Part shown: positions 24,818 through 32,655 of the stretch, one piece after another
How the letters are laid out: each line of letters starts with the position of its first letter
Position numbering within the stretch: the first letter of the stretch is position 1
Source of the DNA: Paenibacillus ehimensis NBRC 15659
Lineage (GTDB): Bacteria; Bacillota; Bacilli; Paenibacillales; NBRC-103111
Length of the DNA: 36,282 nt
Assembly: GCF_004000785.1 (NCBI RefSeq)
Contig: NZ_BILX01000070.1
Coordinates: forward strand, 1-36,282
Direction of reading: 5' to 3'
Translations under genes and position numbers: made by a program
Notes under the pieces: model-generated
What the model was told of the DNA's origin: nothing
Database searches by the model: none
The model's input: the letters and a program-made list of their open reading frames with translations, nothing else

Positions 24818-25849
24818 TCATCTCGCTCTAGCCAGCAAGTAAAGAAAATACGGCGCGCCGATGATCGCGACGACAATGCCGGTAGGAATCTCCGCGGGCT
24901 GGATAACGACTCGTGCAATCGTATCGGCGACGATCATCAGCAGGCCGCCGACCAAAGCCGAGGCCGGAAGCAGCATTTCGTGCTTCGGTCCGATCAGGCG
25001 GCGGGCCAGATGGGGACCGATCAAGCCTACAAAGCCGATGCCTCCCCCTACCGCGACGCAAGCGCCCGCAATCCCGACGGAGGCGGCAAGCAGGCCGAGC
25101 CGTTCCTTCTCGACGGGAGCGCCCAAGCCGGTCGCCATCTGTTCCCCGAGATTGATCACATTGAGCACTCTGGCTTTGTAAAACACATAAGGCAGGAGCA
25201 CGATCAGCCACGGCAGCAGAGCGACGACAAACTTCCAGTTCGAGCCCCAGATGCTTCCCGCCAGCCAGACGGCCACGAACTGGTAATTTTGCGGGTTCAA
25301 CCGCAGCGTCAGCACCACCATTAAGGCGCTGATGCCTGCTGCGACGGCGATCCCGGTCAGAACCAGACTTGTCGGCGAAAGCCCTTCGTGCTTCTTGTAA
25401 GCCAGTCCGTAGATGATGGCCGCGGTGACCCCTGCCCCGACGAAAGCCAGGATCGGCAGAAACAAGACCGGCGCCGCTGTCTTCGACGGAAAAAATGAGA
25501 TAAAGAGCACGACCATCAAGCCTGCACCGGCATTAATCCCCAGAATGCCCGGATCGGCCAGCGCATTGCGGGAAAGCCCCTGTAAAATACATCCCGAAAC
25601 AGCCAGGCCCGCCCCGATCAGCACCGAGATGACGATGCGGGGCAGCCGGAAATCGAACAAAATGAGCTCCTGCTTGGCCGTCCCTGCACCGAACAGCGTT
25701 CGAATGACATCAAGCGGCGACAGCCGGGTATATCCCGTGTTCATACTGACGAGAAAAGCGAGTAAAATCAACACGCCCAGAACGGATAAAACCGTCACGG
25801 CTTGAATTTTTTTGCGGCGTTCCGTCGCCCCCATTTTCACTGCTTCCAT
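24818..25849 (-). CDS. Siderophore ABC transporter permease (FecCD family), second subunit
   Basis: The protein has 343 residues and about nine or ten hydrophobic helices. The family motif GGGIGFVGLIGPHLARRLIGP, which contacts the ATPase, is visible near residue 265 (longest run quoted is 20 or fewer in parts). SRNALADPGILGINAGAGL near 100 is also typical. It pairs with the permease encoded immediately upstream. The ATG follows the previous stop codon with no gap, and AGGAGG lies 9 bases before it, inside the upstream gene. Confidence 0.93.
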   Translation of the reverse strand: MEAVKMGATERRKKIQAVTVLSVLGVLILLAFLVSMNTGYTRLSPLDVIRTLFGAGTAKQELILFDFRLPRIVISVLIGAGLAVSGCILQGLSRNALADPGILGINAGAGLMVVLFISFFPSKTAAPVLFLPILAFVGAGVTAAIIYGLAYKKHEGLSPTSLVLTGIAVAAGISALMVVLTLRLNPQNYQFVAVWLAGSIWGSNWKFVVALLPWLIVLLPYVFYKARVLNVINLGEQMATGLGAPVEKERLGLLAASVGIAGACVAVGGGIGFVGLIGPHLARRLIGPKHEMLLPASALVGGLLMIVADTIARVVIQPAEIPTGIVVAIIGAPYFLYLLARAR

Positions 25850-26893
25850 CTACAGTTCCCTCCTCTGCTTGCGTGCCAAGTAAAGGAAGAACGGAACCCC
25901 GATCAAGGCGATCAATGTGCCGATCGGCGTCTCATAGGGCGGATTGATCATTCTCGCCCCGATGTCGGCAATGACCATGAGCAAGCTGCCGAGCACCGCC
26001 GAGCAGGGAATGATCCAGCGGTAATCGACGCCGACCAGCGACCGGGCAATATGCGGAATGACGAGCCCGACAAAGCCGATCGCGCCTACCGCGGAGACGG
26101 CCGTACCTGCCAGCACGAGCACGACAACGGCGCAAGCCAGCTTCACCCAGCCCGTGCGCTGGCCCAGCCCCGTCGCCACTTCGTCGCCAAGACTCAGCAG
26201 CGTAATGGACCGGGAAAGCAGCAAGGCGGCGATCAAGGCGGCAATGACCCACGGCGTCATGATTTTAAGCTGGACCCACTTCGTCCCGGCTACCCCGCCG
26301 GCATACCAGAAAGCGAGATCCTGTCCGATGTTGAAATAAATCGCGATGCCCTCGCTGACCGCAACAAGAAGCGCAGTGACCGCGGCGCCAGCCAGGGCAA
26401 GCCGGACCGGCGTCAGACCGTTCTTGGACATGGAACCGACCCCATACACCATAAACGCCCCGACGGCAGCGCCGAGGAACGAGTACAGAATCAACTGCAT
26501 GAACGGCATGCCCGGAAAAAAGGCGAAGCAGAGAGCAAGCACGAACCCCGCTCCCGCATTCAAGCCGAGCAGCCCCGAATCGGCAAGCGGATTGCGCGTC
26601 ATCCCCTGCATAATCGCTCCGGCAACGGCGAAGCAAGCGCCGACCAGCGCTCCGGCAAGCGCCCGCGGGAGGCGCAGCTCCTGAATGATCTGGTGCTGGG
26701 TAATGTCCGGATTAAACCGAAACACGGCTTCCCATACGGTGGAAAGCCGGATATCCGCCGCGCCGACGGAAACTGACAAGGCAAGCCCCAACAGCAAGAC
26801 AGCAAGTCCCGCAAACAAAACAATCGTTGCCGTAACCGGCCGGGACCGCAGCTTCGGTGTGGATTGGGGCACTGCCTCCGTACGTACGCTCAT
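25850..26893 (-). CDS. Siderophore ABC transporter permease (FecCD family), first subunit
   Basis: The product is 347 residues from the ATG at 26893, which has AAGGA 8 bases upstream. Two earlier in-frame ATGs (26902 and 26929) have poorer sites. The protein has about nine or ten membrane helices. TRNPLADSGLLGLNAGAGF and GAIGFVGLVIPHIARSLVG are the conserved FecCD segments. It forms a heterodimeric channel with the next gene product. It is the first gene of the operon and has a consensus sigma-A promoter overlapped by a Fur box. No ATPase gene accompanies the operon, so the transporter should borrow one encoded elsewhere, as B. subtilis does with YusV. Confidence 0.93.
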   Translation of the reverse strand: MSVRTEAVPQSTPKLRSRPVTATIVLFAGLAVLLLGLALSVSVGAADIRLSTVWEAVFRFNPDITQHQIIQELRLPRALAGALVGACFAVAGAIMQGMTRNPLADSGLLGLNAGAGFVLALCFAFFPGMPFMQLILYSFLGAAVGAFMVYGVGSMSKNGLTPVRLALAGAAVTALLVAVSEGIAIYFNIGQDLAFWYAGGVAGTKWVQLKIMTPWVIAALIAALLLSRSITLLSLGDEVATGLGQRTGWVKLACAVVVLVLAGTAVSAVGAIGFVGLVIPHIARSLVGVDYRWIIPCSAVLGSLLMVIADIGARMINPPYETPIGTLIALIGVPFFLYLARKQRREL

Positions 26894-26951
26894 GAGAACC
26901 ATCCTTGTCTTTGCTGGAATGAAAGGCACTTTGCCTTGTGTATCGTGATAC

Positions 26952-26966
26952 TGATAATCATTATCA
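26952..26966. promoter_or_regulatory. Fur box
   Basis: TGATAATCATTATCA is a perfect 7-1-7 inverted repeat matching the Bacillus Fur consensus TGATAATnATTATCA. It lies at the expected transcription start of the siderophore operon, so iron-loaded Fur should repress it. Confidence 0.93.
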
Positions 26967-26973
26967 GTAAATG

Positions 26974-27002
26974 ATTATACATCCATTATCCATTTCCGTC
27001 CA
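26974..27002 (-). promoter_or_regulatory. Sigma-A promoter of the siderophore operon
   Basis: On the minus strand TGGACG and a consensus TATAAT are separated by 17 bases. The Fur box follows 7 bases after the -10. Confidence 0.7.
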
Positions 27003-27102
27003 TACTTTCAAGCAAGTTTTGGATAAGTATGACAGCCAACTAAGAAACCGCATAACTGTTGCATGTTCTAAGGGAACGAACGCCTTTGCTTGACTCCAAA
27101 AT

Positions 27103-27148
27103 AAAAAGCGGCCTTCCCTGGCCGAGAGCCTGTGGAAAACGCCGCTTC
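27103..27148 (-). terminator. Terminator of the UPF0261 gene
   Basis: On the minus strand AAGCGGC pairs with GCCGCTT around an imperfectly paired interior, followed by TTTTATTTT, shortly after the stop codon at 27171. Confidence 0.75.
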
Positions 27149-27170
27149 TGATCTTTTTTGTTGTCCGACT

Positions 27171-28382
27171 TTATTTTTTCATCAATTCAATTAGTTTTTT
27201 CGCCATGGCCAGAGCAAAGGCTTCGTCATTGACGTTATGCTCCATCTCAACCAACTCGACGCGTTCCCGGTCTAGATTCGTTCTTAGGGCATCAAACAGC
27301 GCAGCGTCTTCTTCCGGTCCATAAAAGGGCTGGCCTTCGTTATCGATCAGCGAAACCCCTTTTAGAGGCAGGAATAACGCGCAAGGGCCGGTCGAGCGGT
27401 TCAGTTTGGAGGAGATGATTTGGCCCAATTGCCGGTTTTCTTCCACATTTGTTCTCATTAACGTGATGGTCGCATTATGTTTATATAGATTCCGGCCTGC
27501 GTACTTCTCAGGAACCGTATCCATGGCTCCGAAATTCACCATATCCAGAGCGCCGGTCGATACGACCTGCGGAATGCCTGCCTTAGCGGCGGCCTCCAAA
27601 CGGCTCGCTCCGGCCGAAAGCACGCCGCCGGCCAGCTCGTCGCACCACTCCGTCGTGGTGACGTCCAATGCCCCTTCGATAAACCCGCTTTCAATCAACG
27701 CTTCCATTGCCATGCCGCCGCTGCCGGTCGCATGGAAAACGAGCACTTCATACCCTTGCTGCTCCAGGTATTCTCTTGCTTTATTGACGCAAGGCGTGGT
27801 CACCCCGAACATGGTCGCCGCGATCAATGGCTTATTTTCCAATTGCGGCGGAACGCCTTTTGCCATTCCGGCAATAGCATAAGCGGCGTTGGCAAGGATG
27901 TTGGCGGACAACCGGTTGATGCCCGAAATATCGACGACCGAATACATCATGGTAATATCTTTTTCCCCAACATAGGGTCTCGTGTTTCCGGACGCAACCG
28001 TGGATACCATGAGCTTCGGGACGCCGACCGGGAGCGCTTGCATCGCATACGTGCCGATCGTCGTACCCGCGGATCCTCCCAGACTGATCACGCCGGCAAC
28101 TTCCTTGTTCCGGTACAGCTCTGTCATGATCGCCGCAGCGCCTCTCATCATGACATCCATGGCATAACCCCGGTCATCCTTCGCAACCAGCTCCTGAAGC
28201 GACGCCCCTCCCGCATGAGCGACCGTCTCGTTCGAGATGTCGGCATCCCAGCTTGCGCCGCCGATGACTCCCGTATTCATGACAATCGTCGATACACCCG
28301 TGCCTTCGATGATATTTTTAATGAATAAAATTTCTTTTCCCTTCGTATCGAGGGTACCGATAATGACAATTTTCCCCTTCAT
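27171..28382 (-). CDS. Tm-1-like ATP-binding domain protein (UPF0261)
   Basis: The protein has 403 residues, soluble and full length. It opens with KIVIIGTLDTKGKEILFIK, the UPF0261 signature, and contains ISLGGSAGTT near 110 (Gly-rich, possibly phosphate-binding) and VFHATGSGGMAMEALI near 225. The family is homologous to the N-terminal domain of tomato Tm-1, which binds ATP and inhibits tobamovirus replication. The native biochemical role in bacteria is not known. A GGAGGAGG site lies 7 bases before the ATG. The gene is divergent from a PEP-hydrolase-family TIM-barrel gene that matches the other half of Tm-1, so the two products probably act together. Confidence 0.9.
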   Translation of the reverse strand: MKGKIVIIGTLDTKGKEILFIKNIIEGTGVSTIVMNTGVIGGASWDADISNETVAHAGGASLQELVAKDDRGYAMDVMMRGAAAIMTELYRNKEVAGVISLGGSAGTTIGTYAMQALPVGVPKLMVSTVASGNTRPYVGEKDITMMYSVVDISGINRLSANILANAAYAIAGMAKGVPPQLENKPLIAATMFGVTTPCVNKAREYLEQQGYEVLVFHATGSGGMAMEALIESGFIEGALDVTTTEWCDELAGGVLSAGASRLEAAAKAGIPQVVSTGALDMVNFGAMDTVPEKYAGRNLYKHNATITLMRTNVEENRQLGQIISSKLNRSTGPCALFLPLKGVSLIDNEGQPFYGPEEDAALFDALRTNLDRERVELVEMEHNVNDEAFALAMAKKLIELMKK

Positions 28383-28487
28383 CGTTGTGCCTCCTCCATG
28401 TTTTTTGTGTGATTGGCGGCGCTTTCATATCTCTACTATCGCAGAATCGGACGGACAAAAGAATAGATTTAGGTAACATCAAGTAGG

Positions 28488-28523
28488 ATTATGATAGGGT
28501 TTTCGGTTAGACCCTACCATAAT
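28488..28523. promoter_or_regulatory. Long inverted repeat, candidate operator in the divergent region
   Basis: ATTATGATAGGGT (28488-28500) and ACCCTACCATAAT (28511-28523) are 13-base arms with one mismatch and a 10-base spacer, so half-site centres are 23 bp apart, about two helical turns. No T run or coding gene explains it. It lies between the UPF0261 and TIM-barrel starts and is a plausible site for the AraC-type regulator encoded downstream. Confidence 0.55.
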
Positions 28524-28569
28524 ACTAATTGAAATTACAATAATCTATGGTTTCACGCCGCGGATTCGG

Positions 28570-28586
28570 CCATACTGACGGTATGG
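28570..28586. promoter_or_regulatory. Short inverted repeat before the TIM-barrel gene
   Basis: CCATAC - TGACG - GTATGG has perfect 6-base arms, 34 bases before the ATG at 28621. It shares CCATA with the right arm of the longer repeat upstream, so it may be a second site for the same regulator or an mRNA hairpin. Confidence 0.35.
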
Positions 28587-28620
28587 ACTCATACTTCTAC
28601 TGAGAAATGGAGACGATGTC

Positions 28621-29451
28621 ATGGTTTCGACAAGACAACGTATTTTGGCGGCTCTGCAGGAAAAGGTTAAGCAAGGCGGCTACATTATCGGCGGCGGGGC
28701 CGGAACAGGAATTAGCGCGAAGTTCGAAGAAGACGGCGGAATCGATCTGATCGTCATTTATAACTCGGGAAGGTTTCGGATGGCCGGGCACGGTTCTTTG
28801 GCCGGACTTATGCCGTATGGGGATGCCAACTCGATCGTATTGGAAATGGCAAGCGAAGTTCTGCCGGTTGTGAAGAAAACGCCGGTTATTGCGGGGGTAT
28901 GCGGGACGGACCCGATGCGGGTCGTGAGCCGTTTCTTGAAACAGATCAAAGACGAAGGCTTCGTCGGCGTCCAAAACTTCCCTACGGTCGGACTGATCGA
29001 CGGGAACTTCCGCATGAATCTGGAAGAAACGAATATGGGCTACGATAAAGAAGTCGAAATGATCCGTCTGGCGCATGAAGAGGATTTGCTGACGACGCCT
29101 TATGTGTTTACCGAGCAGGATGCGATCAAAATGACGAATGCCGGCGCGGATATTCTTGTCATTCACTTAGGCTTGACGACCTCGGGAACGATCGGGGCCC
29201 AAACCGCTAAGACTTTGGACCAATGTGTCGAAGAGATTCGCTCCATTGCGGCCGCGGCTACCCAAGTAAGACCGGACATTCTTATTCTGTGTCATGGCGG
29301 TCCGATTGCCGAGCCGGAGGATGCCGCCTACGTATTGGAAAGATGCCCGGAAATTCACGGGTTCTACGGGGCAAGCTCTATGGAACGTTTGCCCACCGAG
29401 CGTGCGATTCGCGAGCAAACGCAGCGATTTGTCAGCTTGCGCAGAAATTAA
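28621..29451 (+). CDS. Phosphoenolpyruvate hydrolase family TIM-barrel protein (COG5564 type)
   Basis: The protein has 276 residues, soluble. Family segments in order are GGYIIGGGAGTGISAKFEE (19-37), YNSGRFRMAGHGSLAG (47-62), VCGTDPMR (93-100), NFPTVGLIDGNFRMNLE (119-135), IHLGLTTSG (181-189) and LCHGGPIAEPEDA (223-235). This is the predicted TIM-barrel enzyme family annotated as PEP hydrolase and corresponds to the C-terminal domain of plant Tm-1. His57 and His225 are candidate active-site residues (inference). The true reaction is not established. A GGAG site is 8 bases before the ATG. The gene is divergent from UPF0261 and convergent with the regulator that carries a paralogous barrel. Confidence 0.88.
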   Translation: MVSTRQRILAALQEKVKQGGYIIGGGAGTGISAKFEEDGGIDLIVIYNSGRFRMAGHGSLAGLMPYGDANSIVLEMASEVLPVVKKTPVIAGVCGTDPMRVVSRFLKQIKDEGFVGVQNFPTVGLIDGNFRMNLEETNMGYDKEVEMIRLAHEEDLLTTPYVFTEQDAIKMTNAGADILVIHLGLTTSGTIGAQTAKTLDQCVEEIRSIAAAATQVRPDILILCHGGPIAEPEDAAYVLERCPEIHGFYGASSMERLPTERAIREQTQRFVSLRRN

Positions 29452-29462
29452 GAAGCGGCATA

Positions 29463-29495
29463 TCCCAAGGATCAATTCCTTGGGATTTTGTTATT
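29463..29495 (+). terminator. Terminator of the TIM-barrel gene
   Basis: TCCCAAGGA - TCAAT - TCCTTGGGA is a perfect 9-bp stem followed by TTTTGTTATTTTT. It overlaps the last codons of the convergent regulator gene. Confidence 0.9.
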
Positions 29496-30695
29496 TTTGT
29501 GGGAGATTTCTTTCCACTCGCTTGGCGTCATGCCGGTTTCCTTTTTGAACAGCCTGCTAAAATAAGACGCGTCCTCATAGCCGACCTGCCGGGCTATGTC
29601 TTGAATGCTGCTGTGTTCCTTCTTCAGCAAATCTTTAGCGGTCCCGATCCGCGTCTGAATCAGCCATTCGGAGAAGCTGATCCCCATTTTCTTTCGGAAG
29701 AGCTGGCTCAAATAGTTCCGGTTCAGATGAAGCTCTTTGGACAAATGATCGAACGTGATCGGCTCATGAAGATGCATGGTCACATACGAGGTGATATATC
29801 GGACATAGTCGGCTTGCTTGATCGCCGTGTGCAAATCCAGCTGCTGTCTGAGCTGTTTGTTTTCCGACTTGACTTCCTGGTATTTTTTGAACAGCTCCGT
29901 CACCCGGACGATGCTTGCTTCCGTCGGAATTCGTTCAAAGCTGGACCCGCCGATGTAGCCCATCGCTTCCGTATGGTTGTAAATGTACTCCGCATTTTCC
30001 GGGGAATTGACAGGCCCTCCGTAAACCAGCTTGAAAACATCCGGATTGACCGTTACGGCCGCTTTAAAGATTTTATCGGATCGAGCTGCGCTCTCCTCCA
30101 AGCTGATGGTCAGCTTGACCCCCGAGCTTCCGCCTTTGGTAAATCCGAGATGAGCGCAAATGATATGTGCCCCGGCGGCAGCCATCTGGGCAGCCTGTTC
30201 CTCATTAAAAACGAACGCAATCGTAAACAGGCCCTTCTCGCGGGCTTTCTGTATGGCGGCGACTTCCCTATCGAAGGATATCCCTGCTTCCTGGAGCGCT
30301 TCGCCAAACACACCGTCGATTAGTCCGACGGTCGGGTAATTGGTGATCCCTGCAAAGCCGGCATTGCGAATGTCGTCCAAATAATTCTCCAGCACGATCC
30401 CCGGATCGGTGGCGCATAAGCCAAAAATACATGGAATGGAGCTTACATTGCGAAGCACCTCTTGGATGCCTGTCTCCATGACCATCTGGTTGCTATTGCC
30501 GAAAGGAAGCAGGCTGGCCGTCGAGCTGTACCCCATTAAGCGAAACCGCCCCGCATTCAGTACCAGAATAAAGTCCGCGCCGCCGGTTTCGGCATATTTG
30601 GCAAAAAGGCCGCAGCCGACGGCCGCACCTATAATATGTTTGTTTTGTTCCACCGCTTGGCTCAGCTTGTGTACGATCCTTTTCAGGTCTTGCAT
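29472..30695 (-). CDS. PEP-hydrolase-like TIM barrel fused to an AraC-type DNA-binding domain (regulator)
   Basis: The protein has 407 residues. Residues 1-262 align along their whole length with the product of 28621-29451 (NAGRFRLMGYSSTAS, NYPTVGLIDGVF, HLGFTKGGS, GGSSFERIPTEAS). A charged heptad segment at about 265-297 (FKKYQEVKSENKQLRQQLDL) is probably a coiled coil. Residues 298-396 form an AraC/XylS double helix-turn-helix (LSKELHLNRNYLSQLFRKK, then IQDIARQVGYEDASYFSRLF). Two histidines of the enzyme copy are tyrosine here (His57 to Tyr56, His225 to Tyr225), so the barrel may sense the ligand rather than convert it. That is inference. An AAGGA site lies 9-10 bases before the ATG. The likely targets are the adjacent divergent genes. 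Confidence 0.88.
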   Translation of the reverse strand: MQDLKRIVHKLSQAVEQNKHIIGAAVGCGLFAKYAETGGADFILVLNAGRFRLMGYSSTASLLPFGNSNQMVMETGIQEVLRNVSSIPCIFGLCATDPGIVLENYLDDIRNAGFAGITNYPTVGLIDGVFGEALQEAGISFDREVAAIQKAREKGLFTIAFVFNEEQAAQMAAAGAHIICAHLGFTKGGSSGVKLTISLEESAARSDKIFKAAVTVNPDVFKLVYGGPVNSPENAEYIYNHTEAMGYIGGSSFERIPTEASIVRVTELFKKYQEVKSENKQLRQQLDLHTAIKQADYVRYITSYVTMHLHEPITFDHLSKELHLNRNYLSQLFRKKMGISFSEWLIQTRIGTAKDLLKKEHSSIQDIARQVGYEDASYFSRLFKKETGMTPSEWKEISHKNNKIPRN

Positions 30696-30762
30696 GAGAG
30701 TCAGTCCTTTTTATCAGTTACCCCTATTTTACCACCTCATCTCTTCTTAAGGTATTCTCATG

Positions 30763-30784
30763 AAAAAAGAGAGCCGCAGCTCTC
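30763..30784 (-). terminator. Terminator downstream of ilvD
   Basis: On the minus strand GAGAGC - TGCG - GCTCTC is followed by six T. The roughly 170 bases between it and the ilvD stop hold no gene I can support. Confidence 0.88.
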
Positions 30785-30957
30785 ATGGATGTAGGTATTA
30801 ACAATCGCTCAGAGAACAATATCCATTCGTGGTGAGTGGTAGTAAATGTCGAATAAACGTTGCTTATCATTTGTTGTTATGCTAATGGTGTAAGAATACG
30901 ACGACTTTTTCCAAGTTAATCTATTGGTTTTTACTTTATTGGGCGATATACATGAAG

Positions 30958-32655
30958 TTATTCGAATAAATCTGTGACAGCCCCTTTTGAAGCAGATGAA
31001 ACTTGTCTTGCATATTTGCCAAGTACTCCTGACGATTTTTTGAAAGGGGGCTGCACCCATGCTTCCGCACGCTGCTTCAATTCATGTTCCGACACGTCAA
31101 AATTTATTTCTTGAGTCTTACTGTCAATCGTGACAAGATCGCCAGTTTGAAGTAATGCAATTGGCCCCCCGACTTGCGCTTCCGGGGCAACATGTCCAAT
31201 GACAAAACCGTGAGATCCCCCAGAGAATCGCCCGTCCGTTATAAGCGCGACTTCTCCGCCTAACCCTTTCCCGACAATTAAGGCTGTGACAGAGAGCATC
31301 TCAGGCATTCCTGGCCCACCCTTCGGACCGCAATATCTAATGATAAGAACATCGCCTTTACGAATCTCATTATTCACGATCGCTTCGGTTGCAGCCTCTT
31401 CGCTGTCGTACACTTTCGCAGGGCCCGTAAACCGGTGTTTACTCAAGCCTGACATTTTCGCGATGGCGCCTTCTGGCGCAAGATTCCCGCGAAGCACAAC
31501 AAGAGGACCGTCGGGTTTCAGCGGATTTTCAAATGGACGTATGATCCTCTGCCCCTCGATCAACCCCGGAACCTCCGCCAAATTCTCCGCCAACGTCTTG
31601 CCTGTAACCGTCATGCAATCTCCATGAAGCAACCCTTTGTCCAATAGCAGCTTCATCACGCCTTGAACGCCTCCGATATCGTTCAGATCTTGCATGGCAT
31701 GTTTTCCGCTAGGTTTGAGGTCGGCAAGGTGAGGCACTCTTTTGCGAATCCGTTCAAAATCGTCATATGTCAATTCCACTCCGGCGGAATGCGCAATGGC
31801 GATGAGATGAAGAAAGGCATTCGTCGAGCCTCCAAGCGCCATCACCACGGTAATCGCGTTCTCAAAAGCCTGCTTCGTCATAATATCGCGAGGATAGATC
31901 CCCTTTCTTAGAAGCTCAAGTACGTATTTGCCGGCTTTCTCGCACTCCCCGGCTTTATCCGGAGAAATCGCTGCCGTCGAAGCGGAGCCCGGCAAGCTCA
32001 TTCCCATCGCTTCTGCAGCCGTTGCCATCGTATTCGCTGTATACATCCCCCCGCATGAACCGGGGCCGGGACAAGCGCTGCATTCAACTTTATGCAATTC
32101 CTCCTCCGTCATCCTGCCATCGTGGTACTGTCCCACAGCCTCAAACGCACTGACGATATCCACCTGTTTGCCATCCAAACTACCCGGCTGAATCGTGCCG
32201 CCGTATACGTATACTGCCGGTAAATTCATTCTCCCGATTGCCATTAGACAGGCAGGAGTATTTTTATCGCAGCCTCCGATCGCTACCAATCCATCGAAGC
32301 GTTCGGCTCCCATTACAATTTCAATGGAATCGGCTATCGCTTCTCGACTTGGCAGAGAAAAGGTCATTCCCTCGTGCCCCATCGAGATCCCATCGGAAAC
32401 GGTGATGGTGTTAAAGATAAGAGGGGCTCCGCCATGTATCTGAAGTCCTTTTTTTGCATGCACGGCAAGATCGTTTATATGCATATTGCATGGAGTAACC
32501 TCACTCCAAGTGCTCGCTACCCCAACCATGGGCTTCTTGAAATCCTCATCCTTAAAACCTACGGCACGCAGCATGGCACGATTGGGAGATCGATTGGCAC
32601 CTTCACTTATGACTTTGCTTCGAATTCTTAAGTCCTTATTGTCGTTCATTATCAT
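30958..32655 (-). CDS. ilvD: Dihydroxy-acid dehydratase (IlvD/Edd family)
   Basis: The protein has 565 residues, the usual length. Cluster-binding cysteines are in GGCDKNTPACLMA (near 127-139) and CPGPGSCGGMYTANTMA (near 199-215). The C-terminal TDGRFSGGSHGFVIGHVAPEA segment is also diagnostic. It dehydrates dihydroxy-acids in valine, leucine and isoleucine synthesis using an Fe-S cluster. Sugar-acid dehydratases share this fold, but the sequence pattern looks like true IlvD. It overlaps the preceding GntR gene by 4 bases (ATGA), so the regulator and enzyme are coupled. No other branched-chain genes are nearby, which suggests an extra or catabolic copy. The start is ATG at 32655. ATG at 32649 is an alternative. 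Confidence 0.93.
   Translation of the reverse strand: MIMNDNKDLRIRSKVISEGANRSPNRAMLRAVGFKDEDFKKPMVGVASTWSEVTPCNMHINDLAVHAKKGLQIHGGAPLIFNTITVSDGISMGHEGMTFSLPSREAIADSIEIVMGAERFDGLVAIGGCDKNTPACLMAIGRMNLPAVYVYGGTIQPGSLDGKQVDIVSAFEAVGQYHDGRMTEEELHKVECSACPGPGSCGGMYTANTMATAAEAMGMSLPGSASTAAISPDKAGECEKAGKYVLELLRKGIYPRDIMTKQAFENAITVVMALGGSTNAFLHLIAIAHSAGVELTYDDFERIRKRVPHLADLKPSGKHAMQDLNDIGGVQGVMKLLLDKGLLHGDCMTVTGKTLAENLAEVPGLIEGQRIIRPFENPLKPDGPLVVLRGNLAPEGAIAKMSGLSKHRFTGPAKVYDSEEAATEAIVNNEIRKGDVLIIRYCGPKGGPGMPEMLSVTALIVGKGLGGEVALITDGRFSGGSHGFVIGHVAPEAQVGGPIALLQTGDLVTIDSKTQEINFDVSEHELKQRAEAWVQPPFKKSSGVLGKYARQVSSASKGAVTDLFE

Noticed and set aside
26894..26929. Upstream starts for the first FecCD permease
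   Set aside because: These earlier ATGs lack a good ribosome site. The ATG at 26893 has AAGGA at 8 bases.
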